From positions 4,588,001 to 4,652,000 of the forward strand of contig OZ241368.1 of assembly GCA_965200525.1 (NCBI GenBank): a stretch of 64,000 bases of DNA. Direction: 5' to 3'. The notes under the pieces were generated by a model that worked only from the letters and a program-made list of their open reading frames with translations, ran no database searches and had not been told where the DNA came from. How positions within the stretch are numbered: position 1 is the first letter of the stretch; the number at the start of each line of letters is the position of its first letter. This stretch comes from JANNPJ01 sp965200525 (GTDB lineage: Bacteria; Actinomycetota; Actinomycetes; Actinomycetales; Kineosporiaceae). The position numbers and the translations under genes were made by a program. Positions 48,634 through 58,383 of this stretch are shown here, one piece after another.

Positions 48634-48667
48634 GGCCCTTCGCCGCTCGGGCCTGGGCACTACGGTC

Positions 48668-48722
48668 CCATGATCACGAAGACTTGGTCGGGTCCTGGCC
48701 GACGGAATCTTCATGATCATGA
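48668..48722. repeat. 55-bp interspersed palindromic repeat, copy 2
   Basis: Same architecture as 29343-29397: arms 48668-48691 and 48699-48722 with a 7-base loop. It shares the CATGATC-CGAAGACTT-GTCGGGT core and the CCGACGGA-TCTTC-TGATCATGA end with copy 1. Arm differences are more numerous than in copy 1, so it may be decaying. Confidence 0.8.
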
Positions 48723-48766
48723 AGGGAACAGGCGCTGCGCGACGCGCGACGGGACGGGTGGACCGC

Positions 48767-48850
48767 CGCGCCTGACGGGAAGGGCCGCGCCTGACGGGAA
48801 GGGCCGCGCCTGACGGGAAGGGCCGCGCCTGACGGGAAGGGCCGCGCCTG
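48767..48850. repeat. 19-bp tandem repeat, four units and a part
   Basis: Units of CGCGCCTGACGGGAAGGGC start at 48767, 48786, 48805 and 48824 without any change, followed by eight bases of a fifth. Perfect identity between units indicates recent expansion. The period is not a multiple of three, so it does not suit coding. Confidence 0.9.
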
Positions 48851-48879
48851 ATCGTCCAGGTTGCCCAAGGTTGCGGAAA

Positions 48880-49089
48880 CGGGTCGAAGCCGAACCTTTG
48901 AGGCCGTTGGATGGGCCGACGAAGACCGTTTGAATCGTTTATGGACGGATTTTTGGCCTCAACTCCATAAATCAGCCTTAAAGACTCTTCCGCCATCTTT
49001 TCGTTCCCGGAATCTCCTGCTAATTTCATGTGTAGGACATAAGTAAAGAGTCTTAACAAATCAGCGAGACCCTACCCTGAAGGGGTGTC
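48880..49089 (+). promoter_or_regulatory. AT-rich regulatory region upstream of the chitinase genes
   Basis: These 210 bases have visibly lower GC than everything around them. AAGACTCTT (48981-48989) and AAGAGTCTT (49046-49054) form an inverted pair 56 bases apart; each is itself a near-palindrome AAGA-S-TCTT, so they look like two operator sites. A GAAGGGG ribosome site precedes the ATG at 49090. No DasR consensus is seen. I cannot fix the -10/-35 boxes. Confidence 0.5.
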
Positions 49090-50616
<1,527 letters not shown>

Positions 50617-50698
50617 CCGCACTGCCGCTCTGACGCACAACCGCACCACCGCACCGCCGTTCCACCGCACCGCCGCTCCACCGCACCGCTGAACGGCT

Positions 50699-50729
50699 GG
50701 GCCCGCCGGTACTGACCGCCGGCGGGCCC
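50699..50729 (+). terminator. Hairpin between the chitinase genes
   Basis: A perfect 11-bp stem GGGCCCGCCGG / CCGGCGGGCCC with a 9-base loop lies 82 bases after the first chitinase. The same gap holds imperfect CCACCGCACCGCCG repeats (50641-50690). Confidence 0.6.
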
Positions 50730-50778
50730 GGCCGCCGCCCCTTCGTCCTCCCGGTTCGGCTCCTGTGAAAGGGACGTC

Positions 50779-52032
<1,254 letters not shown>

Positions 52033-52050
52033 GGCCGGTTCCGGAACGGG

Positions 52051-52085
52051 CGGCCGAGGGTGTGCCCTGAAACCACCCTCGGCCG
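52051..52085 (+). terminator. First of two tandem hairpins after the second chitinase
   Basis: A perfect 12-bp stem (52051-52062 with 52074-52085, CGGCCGAGGGTG) and an 11-base loop, 18 bases after the stop. Confidence 0.7.
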
Positions 52086-52095
52086 TCGACACCTG

Positions 52096-52130
52096 CCGAG
52101 CACGCCGGGCCTGACCACCGGCGTGCTCGG
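52096..52130. terminator. Second tandem hairpin, probably bidirectional
   Basis: A perfect 13-bp stem (52096-52108 with 52118-52130, CCGAGCACGCCGG) and a 9-base loop, followed by TTCGGCCTTTC. It lies between the convergent chitinase and globin genes. The remaining bases to 52292 are low-complexity GC repeats without a gene. Confidence 0.65.
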
Positions 52131-52292
52131 TTCGGCCTTTCGGTCGTCCGGCCTTCTGGTCGCGCGGCTTTCTGGTCGCCCGGGCTCCTGCGGCCGCTCG
52201 GCTCATCCTGCTCGCCCGGCTCCTGCGGCCGCCCCGGCTCCACCGGCCGCCCCGGCTCTCGTCCGGCCGCCCGCCCGGCCGAGCGCCATGGC

Positions 52293-52697
52293 TCAGTCCG
52301 GGGTGTTGAGCATGCTCCAGGCGGCCCGCTCCAGGTACGTCCACAGGACCGACTGGTAGGCCGGGGGGAGGGCGAGCGAGTCGACGGCGTCCCGCATGTG
52401 AGTGATCCAGCGGTCGCGGGCGTCGGCGTCCACCCGGAACGGCGCGTGGCGCATCCGTAGCCGAGGATGTCCGCGCTGATCGCTGTAGGTGGTCGGGCCG
52501 CCCCAGTACTGCTCCAGGAACATGGTCAGCCGCTGCGCGGCCGGGCCGAGGTCAGCTTCGGGATACATCGGCCGGAGCACCTCGTCGGCCGCCACCCCCT
52601 CGTAGAACCGGTCGACCAGGCGCACGAACGTCTCGTGGCCGCCGATCGCCTCGTAGAAGCTGACCTGCGGGCCGGCGTCCGGTGTCGTTTCTGCCAC
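52293..52697 (-). CDS. glbO: Group II truncated haemoglobin
   Basis: A 134-residue 2-over-2 globin like mycobacterial GlbO. Features: SFYEAIGGHETFVRLVDRFYEGV, LRPMYPEADLGPAAQRLTMFLEQYWGG, proximal His in RMRHAPF, and RWITHMRDAVDSL with the group II tryptophan at G8. It binds haem and oxygen and is thought to help respiration or detoxify reactive species. GTG 52697 is used. It lies 25 bases after the MscS stop on the same strand. Confidence 0.92.
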   Translation of the reverse strand: MAETTPDAGPQVSFYEAIGGHETFVRLVDRFYEGVAADEVLRPMYPEADLGPAAQRLTMFLEQYWGGPTTYSDQRGHPRLRMRHAPFRVDADARDRWITHMRDAVDSLALPPAYQSVLWTYLERAAWSMLNTPD

Positions 52698-52722
52698 GAC
52701 CCCATTGTCTCAGGCCGGAGGG

Positions 52723-54024
52723 TCAGATCTCGAACGTGTCGTTGTCGGCCACCGCGGTGACCGGCTCGGCCGGCCGGGCCTCCTCGTCACCGTTGACGAT
52801 CACCGTGCGGGCCATCGGCTGCATCTCGATACCGTCCTGGCCGAACCGGCCCTTGATCCGGCGGCGCAGTTCCCGGGCGACCGTGGCCTGCTGGGTCGGC
52901 TGGGTCTTGACCACCAGTCGCATCACCACGCCGTCGGTGGTCAGCGCCTCGACCCCCCAGACTTCCGGGTCGTCCAGGATGGACGGGCTGAAGGCCGGTT
53001 CGCTGCGCAACTGCCCGGCGATCTCCAGCAGCATGCTCTCCACCCGGTCGAGGTCCTCCTCGTAACCGACGTTCACGTCCAGCACCGCCCGCGACCAGCC
53101 CTGGGACTGGTTGCCGACCCGCATGATCTCGCCGTTGCGGACGTACCAGACCGTGCCGTTGACGTCCCGCAGCCGGGTCACCCGCAGGCCGACCGCCTCG
53201 ACCACGCCGCTGGCGGCTCCGATGTCGACCGAGTCGCCGACCCCGTACTGGTCCTCGACGATCATGAACATACCGGCCACGACGTCGCGGACCAGGCCCT
53301 GGGCGCCCAGGCCGAGGGCCACACCGACCACGCCGGCGCTGGCCAGCAACGGAGCGACGGAGAAGTCGAGCTCCTGAAGAATCATCAGAACGACGACAAT
53401 CGCGATCCCGGCGGTGGTGATGCTGCGCAGCACCGAGGCCAGGGTCCGGGCCCGGGCCTGCCGGCGGGTGATCACCAGCGGGCTGGAGAGGACCGGCGTA
53501 CCGCTGTCACCGGCCCGATCAGCGGCCCGGTCAGAAGCCCGGTCGGCGGCCCGGTCGCCGTGGCGGCTCAGCGAGGCCGGCCGGCCGGCGGCGATCCGTT
53601 CGGTCAGCCGGTGGATCAGCCGCAGCAGGGTCCGCCGGATCAGCAGCGCGATCAGCACGATCAGCAGCAGCCGCAGCGGCGTGCCCAGCACCACCTGCAG
53701 GATCTGGCCGAGCCGCTCGTGCCCGGTCAGCCGGTAGGTCAGCCCGCAGACCGACACGTCGTTCTTGGTGCACCGGGCCACGGCGTCCTGGTCGGTCAGC
53801 GCGTCTTTGGCTGCGTTGGCCAGACTCTGGGCCGCGTTGAGCGGGGACGGGCTCGGGGACGGCGAGGGACTCGGTGACGGGCTCGGCGACGGGCTGGGGG
53901 ACGCCGTCCCGGCCGAGAGCAGGGCCGGCAGGACCGAACCCGGCCGGCCGGCGAGCTGATCGGCCAGCTGATCGGCCAGGCGGGCGGTGAGCAGGGTGTG
54001 GGCGGCCACGAGCGGGACGAACAT
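52723..54024 (-). CDS. MscS-family mechanosensitive channel
   Basis: A 433-residue small-conductance mechanosensitive channel. An N-terminal Ser-Pro repeat (about residues 42-61) and a two-cysteine segment precede membrane helices near 107-135 and 195-220. The pore helix LLASAGVVGVALGLGAQGLVRDVVAGMF and the beta domain GVGDSVDIGAASGVVEAVGLRV follow. It releases solutes on hypo-osmotic shock. An Arg/Asp-Ala repeat (DRAADRASDRAADRAG) lies between the membrane segments. The start ATG 54024 gives a weak signal-like N-terminus. Confidence 0.9.
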   Translation of the reverse strand: MFVPLVAAHTLLTARLADQLADQLAGRPGSVLPALLSAGTASPSPSPSPSPSPSPSPSPSPLNAAQSLANAAKDALTDQDAVARCTKNDVSVCGLTYRLTGHERLGQILQVVLGTPLRLLLIVLIALLIRRTLLRLIHRLTERIAAGRPASLSRHGDRAADRASDRAADRAGDSGTPVLSSPLVITRRQARARTLASVLRSITTAGIAIVVVLMILQELDFSVAPLLASAGVVGVALGLGAQGLVRDVVAGMFMIVEDQYGVGDSVDIGAASGVVEAVGLRVTRLRDVNGTVWYVRNGEIMRVGNQSQGWSRAVLDVNVGYEEDLDRVESMLLEIAGQLRSEPAFSPSILDDPEVWGVEALTTDGVVMRLVVKTQPTQQATVARELRRRIKGRFGQDGIEMQPMARTVIVNGDEEARPAEPVTAVADNDTFEI

Positions 54025-54091
54025 CCCCCGAGGTTAGGGGGTGCGACCGGCTGCGCCCCAGTCGCCGTCCGGTCGACGTGGCCTGGATCAC

Positions 54092-54190
54092 GGGCCGTGC
54101 GGACGCCGGTCCAGGGGTGCAACTCGGATCGGCATCGGCACTGGTCCTGGGCCGTGCGGACGCCGGTCCAGGGGTGCAACTCTGATCGGC
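54092..54190. repeat. 42-bp direct repeat, two copies
   Basis: Copies at 54092-54133 and 54149-54190 are identical except for one base and are separated by 15 bases. Each contains CCGTGCGGACGCC, which is complementary to GGCGTCCGCACGG at 54188-54200. The repeat therefore offers two alternative partners for the same 3' arm. Confidence 0.85.
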
Positions 54191-54200
54191 GTCCGCACGG
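54152..54200 (-). terminator. Hairpin after the lysyl oxidase-like gene
   Basis: A perfect 13-bp stem (54152-54164 with 54188-54200) and a 23-base loop, starting 12 bases after the stop of the oxidase gene on the minus strand. The duplicated left arm (at 54095) could form a competing, longer hairpin. Confidence 0.6.
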
Positions 54201-54211
54201 GGTCGGGTGGG

Positions 54212-55843
54212 CTACTTGGCCGCGATTCCCTGGTACGGGTAGACCTTGAGGGTCCGCTTGCCGCCGACCGTGCCACCCAGCCTGACCTTGCGCAGGGCGG
54301 CGTTGTTGCCGGTGTCGGACTCGGTCAGCTTGTGGTCGGGGTTGGCCAGCACCTCGATGTAGTAGGTCCCGTTCGGGATCCTGGTGATGTCGAAGGACTG
54401 CCCGGGCAGGCTCTGCGAGTAGGTGTCGCCCCAGCCGGTGCTGAGCACCTCGCGGATGCTGAGCGCACCTTCCTCGCCCTGGCCGCACGCCGTCATCAGG
54501 TCGGTCGAGTCGGGCCGCCACTGGGCGCCGGCGACACTGAGGTCGATGCTGTCGGTGGGGGCCAGGCAGAACGCCTCCTTGCCACTGATCAGCGCGACCT
54601 TCTTGGTCGAGTCGAGCAGCCGGTACGACGCGAACGAGGTGAAGTGCCAGTGGGTGTGGCCCGGGCGCGGGTCCCACTGCAGGGTGCCGGCCGGGGTCGA
54701 GCCGACCTCGTTCCCGTTCTGGTCGAAGAAGTACTGGTAGGCGTCCATCAGGGCGGTACCGGGCCGGCGGAAACCGTCGACCACCATCGGTGAAGGGCCG
54801 GCGTTCCAGACCGTGGCCCCGAAGTCGAGATAGGTTTTCTTCGACTTCTTGCCGTTGCCGTCGGTCTTGTCCAGGGCGATCTGGTAGGCCGGAAGGGTCC
54901 GTAGGTCCGGCATCGGGCCGAGAGCCGCCGCCCGGGCCGCGGTCAGGGTCTTCTTCGGGGCGGCGACGTTCGGGGTGTTGGGCCGGCCGAGCGCGCGCAC
55001 CCTCGCCTCGTGCAGCTTCGCCGTCTGCGGCGAGAGCGGGCCCGAGGTGTGGTCCATCCCCGCCATTCCCGCCATTCCCGCGGTGTCGGCGGTGTCGGCG
55101 GCGGTCTGCCCGGCCCCCTTGCCCTGGTCGGCGACCGTCTTCACCTTGATCTTGATCGTGCCGGTGGACTGGCCCGCGGACAGGCCCAGGGCCTTCTGCC
55201 AGGCCGGGTCGACGGTCATGGTGACGGAGTAGATGCCGTCCTTGCCCTGGAACGACGGCGGGGTGTCGTAGTTGTTCAGCGCGTGCACCGACCAGCCGCG
55301 CTGGACGCCGAGGACGTCACCGATCGCGAACGGGTGATTACCGCACTGGTAGGGGTAGGGCGAGGTCGGAGCCCCGTCGGGCACGGCCCGGGCCGCGTCG
55401 TAGTCGTTCGGGCAGAATCCGACCCGGGTCTGCTTGACCTTCGCGCCGGCGGCGTCCTTGACCGTCAGGGAGAAGAAGTTGGCCAGCAGGTCGGCCTTGG
55501 TGACCAGGCCGGCCGGCAGGTCGGTGGTGACCGCGCCGGCCCCGGAGCCGACCGTCAGCGAGGCCTGGATCGGGTCGCGGTAGGAGTCGCGGTGGGTGCG
55601 GATCTCCACCGCCGACTTCTGGGCCACCAGGAACACGCCCAGGTCGTACAGGTACACCGGTTCTTTCTGGCTTCGTTCGACGGTCTGCTGAGCCACCGGC
55701 GTCACCAGGGTCAGGGCCGGAGCCGGGCTGTCGGCCTGGGCACTGCCGGCCACGGTCAGGCCACCCCCGATCAGCCCCAGGGTGACGGCGACAGTGGTGA
55801 TCGGTGCCAGCCGCTTCAGGGCATGGCGATGCGAAACGTTCAC
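54212..55843 (-). CDS. Secreted lysyl oxidase-like copper amine oxidase
   Basis: A 543-residue secreted protein. The signal peptide ends near Ala37. The C-terminal domain matches lysyl oxidase: copper ligands His396, His398 and His400 in GHTHWHF, then SYRLLDS, Lys422 in SGKEAFCL, Tyr475 in GWGDTYSQ, and FDITRIPNGTYYIEVLANP. In animal enzymes the Lys and Tyr at these places form the LTQ cofactor. It could oxidise amines or protein lysines outside the cell. The N-terminal 300 residues are unassigned. A short Met/His stretch (MAGMAGMDH, 257-265) may bind copper. GAGGGGG precedes the GTG start. Confidence 0.83.
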   Translation of the reverse strand: MNVSHRHALKRLAPITTVAVTLGLIGGGLTVAGSAQADSPAPALTLVTPVAQQTVERSQKEPVYLYDLGVFLVAQKSAVEIRTHRDSYRDPIQASLTVGSGAGAVTTDLPAGLVTKADLLANFFSLTVKDAAGAKVKQTRVGFCPNDYDAARAVPDGAPTSPYPYQCGNHPFAIGDVLGVQRGWSVHALNNYDTPPSFQGKDGIYSVTMTVDPAWQKALGLSAGQSTGTIKIKVKTVADQGKGAGQTAADTADTAGMAGMAGMDHTSGPLSPQTAKLHEARVRALGRPNTPNVAAPKKTLTAARAAALGPMPDLRTLPAYQIALDKTDGNGKKSKKTYLDFGATVWNAGPSPMVVDGFRRPGTALMDAYQYFFDQNGNEVGSTPAGTLQWDPRPGHTHWHFTSFASYRLLDSTKKVALISGKEAFCLAPTDSIDLSVAGAQWRPDSTDLMTACGQGEEGALSIREVLSTGWGDTYSQSLPGQSFDITRIPNGTYYIEVLANPDHKLTESDTGNNAALRKVRLGGTVGGKRTLKVYPYQGIAAK

Positions 55844-55959
55844 GGACCCCCCTCAAGGTCAGAAGCCGCGCGCCCGTCCTTGGGGCTCGGCTGACCACAA
55901 CGTACGGTTGATCCGCTCGCAGGTGAATACGACCTGAGGATGACATTTTCCGGCCAGGC

Positions 55960-55996
55960 CGGCCGTGAGTCCTCCTGAAGTGCGAACTCACGGCCG
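55960..55996 (-). terminator. Hairpin after the prolyl oligopeptidase gene
   Basis: An 11-bp perfect stem (55960-55970 with 55986-55996, CGGCCGTGAGT) and a 15-base loop, 14 bases after the peptidase stop on the minus strand. Confidence 0.65.
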
Positions 55997-56010
55997 CCGG
56001 GCTGCGATTT

Positions 56011-58203
56011 CTACAGCGGCAGGCCGGTTCTCGCCGCGGCGAAGGTCAGGGTGTCGGCCGACAGCTCGATCGACTTCGACATGGCCCGGGCACCGTGGCC
56101 GACGTCCTTCTCCCTACGCAGAAGGATCGGGCGATCACCGACGGTGGCGTGTTGCAGTGCGGCGCAGAGCTTTCGGGCGTGCAGCGGGTCGACCCGGCTG
56201 TCGCCGTCGAACACGGTGAACAGGGTGGCCGGGTAGTCGACGCCGTCGGTCACGCGGTGGTACGGCGAGTAACCGAGCAGCCAGCCCAGCTGCTCCGGGT
56301 CGTCGGCCGAGCCGTACTCCACATTCCAGGTCGCGCCCAGGCCGAACTTCTCGTAGCGGACCATGTCCAGCAGCGGGGCCGAGCAGATCACCGCAGCGAA
56401 CAGGTCCGGCCGCTGGGTCAGCGCCGCCCCCACCAGCAGCCCGCCGTTCGAGCCGCCGCTGATCGCCAGCTGCCCGGGCGTCGTCCAGCCGTCGGCGATC
56501 AGCCGCTCGGCGGCCGCGTGGAAGTCGTCGAAGACGTTCTGCTTGTTCGCCAGCATGCCGGCTCGGTGCCACTCCTCGCCCTCCTCGGACCCGCCGCGCA
56601 GGTTGGCCACGGCGTAGATGCCGCCGGCCTCGGCCCAGGCCAGGATGCTGGCCGAGTAGCCCGGGGTCAGGGGAACGTTGAAGCCGCCGTACCCGTAAAG
56701 GATGGTCGGCCGGGTGGCGGTCGGGGCGCCGTCGGCGTCGACCAGGTCGGCCCGGGCGGTGACGAACATCCGCACCGTCGTGCCGTCCTTGGAGGTGTAC
56801 GCAATCTGCCGGGTGACCACCGTCGGCACCTCGACCGTGCCCGGCGGTGAGGAGAACAGCTCGTACTCGCCGGTGCGCCCGTCCAGCCGGTAGATGTGCG
56901 GCGGCGTCACGTGGTCGGTGTAGCTGAACCAGGCCTCGTGGCCACCCTCGGGCCGGGACAGCAGCCCACCCACGCTGCCGATCCCGGGCAGGACGATGCG
57001 GCCCCGCGCCCCCGGTAGCTGAGCCCCGCTGTCCAGGTCGTGCACGGTGATCTCGGAGATCGCGTGCCGGGTCCAGCCCGCCAGCAGCAGCGGCGTCTCC
57101 AGTTCGGGGCCGTCCAGAACGGTGAAGTCCTCCAGCACGGCCTCGGCGTCGGGCGCCAGCAGGTCGCGCCAGTGCTCCGGTTCCGGGGTGGACGGGTCGG
57201 TGACGGCCAGCCGGCCCCGCGGCGCGTCCAGGTCGGTGGCGATGTAGAGCCGGCCGTCCCGGCCCACGTAGGCCCCGGTCTGGGCGTCGAGGCCGACCGC
57301 GACCGGGGTGAGCCGCGGCGACGCGTGATCGGTGAGCTCGCCCGAGCCGGTGGAGCCACCCGAGCCGGCGGCCAGGTCGGCGATCCAGACGTCGTTGCGG
57401 GGCGCCGTCCCCACCGAGGACGACACGGTCAGCCAGCGCCCGTCCCGGGACAGGCCCACGCCGAAGTAGGTGCGCGGGTCGTGCCCGTCACCGAAGATCT
57501 GGACGTCGGTGGCCGGGTCGGTGCCGACTCGGTGCAGCCAGATCCGCCGGTGGTACTGCTGCTCGTCGGCCGGCACCAGGTCGGGGGCCAGTCGGCGCAC
57601 GTAGTAGTAGGCCGGCTGCCGGGGGCCGCCAGGGGCACTCGCGGGCAGGCCGCCGGGCACCCAGCTGACCGGCGAGTAACGGGCCCGGTCGATCGGCCCG
57701 TCGACCAGCTCGCCGGTGCTCACGTCGATCACCCGCAGCACGCTCTCCTCGGAACCGCCCTCCGAGACCTGGTAGGCCAACAGGAGGCCCTCCCGGTCCG
57801 GCTGCCAGCTGTCCAGCGTGGTCAGGCCGGTCGGGTCGAGCTGCATCGGATCGAGCAGGACCCGGGCCGGGGCCCCGGGGGAGTCGATCACCTGCAGGAC
57901 GGCGTGCTCCTGGCCGCCGTCGCGGCGCATGAAGAACCGCCGTTCGCCGCGCCAGATCGGCACCCCGATCACGCCCGAGCCGAGCAGTTCGGTCAGCCGC
58001 CCGACCACGCTCTCGCGGCCCGGCCACTGCTGCCGGTGCTCGGTGACCAGCTCGTCCTGGGCCTGTGCCCAGGGCTCGGTCCGAGGGTCGTCCAGATCCT
58101 CGAGCCAGCGGTAGGGGTCGGCCACCTGATGACCGTGCAGGTCCTCGACCAGGTCGAGGCGCTCGGCCGGGGGCGGCGACATCGGGGTCGGCAACTGCGT
58201 CAT
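56011..58203 (-). CDS. Prolyl oligopeptidase, S9A family
   Basis: A 730-residue serine peptidase, full length. The N-terminal DPYRWLEDLDDP and a beta-propeller precede the alpha/beta-hydrolase domain. The catalytic triad is visible: Ser585 in SGGSNGGLLVG, Asp668 in DGDSRVDP and His703 in DVGHGAR. It cuts short peptides after proline; without a signal peptide it is cytoplasmic. ATG 58203 matches the usual start MTQLP..PPAERLDLVEDLHG; the frame upstream is not conserved. It is divergent from malQ. Confidence 0.93.
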   Translation of the reverse strand: MTQLPTPMSPPPAERLDLVEDLHGHQVADPYRWLEDLDDPRTEPWAQAQDELVTEHRQQWPGRESVVGRLTELLGSGVIGVPIWRGERRFFMRRDGGQEHAVLQVIDSPGAPARVLLDPMQLDPTGLTTLDSWQPDREGLLLAYQVSEGGSEESVLRVIDVSTGELVDGPIDRARYSPVSWVPGGLPASAPGGPRQPAYYYVRRLAPDLVPADEQQYHRRIWLHRVGTDPATDVQIFGDGHDPRTYFGVGLSRDGRWLTVSSSVGTAPRNDVWIADLAAGSGGSTGSGELTDHASPRLTPVAVGLDAQTGAYVGRDGRLYIATDLDAPRGRLAVTDPSTPEPEHWRDLLAPDAEAVLEDFTVLDGPELETPLLLAGWTRHAISEITVHDLDSGAQLPGARGRIVLPGIGSVGGLLSRPEGGHEAWFSYTDHVTPPHIYRLDGRTGEYELFSSPPGTVEVPTVVTRQIAYTSKDGTTVRMFVTARADLVDADGAPTATRPTILYGYGGFNVPLTPGYSASILAWAEAGGIYAVANLRGGSEEGEEWHRAGMLANKQNVFDDFHAAAERLIADGWTTPGQLAISGGSNGGLLVGAALTQRPDLFAAVICSAPLLDMVRYEKFGLGATWNVEYGSADDPEQLGWLLGYSPYHRVTDGVDYPATLFTVFDGDSRVDPLHARKLCAALQHATVGDRPILLRREKDVGHGARAMSKSIELSADTLTFAAARTGLPL

Positions 58204-58383
58204 ACCGCCCACCCTAGGCGGCGCCCGAGCCGGGCGGACCGTGACCCGGAGCGAACCCGGACCAGGACGCGGACCGTGACATGTACGGGCGCGATGCCGG
58301 ATCTCTGGCAAGATGCCGGGGCGAGTCGACGTGCATCGTCGGCCTCAGCCGGAGACATCCCTGAAGCCTTTGGAAGCCGAGCC

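Noticed and set aside
48767..48850. CRISPR array
   Set aside because: The 19-bp units are directly adjacent with no spacers, and no cas genes are in the window. The other arrays (4032, 8011, 45941, 58921, 59149) also lack spacers.
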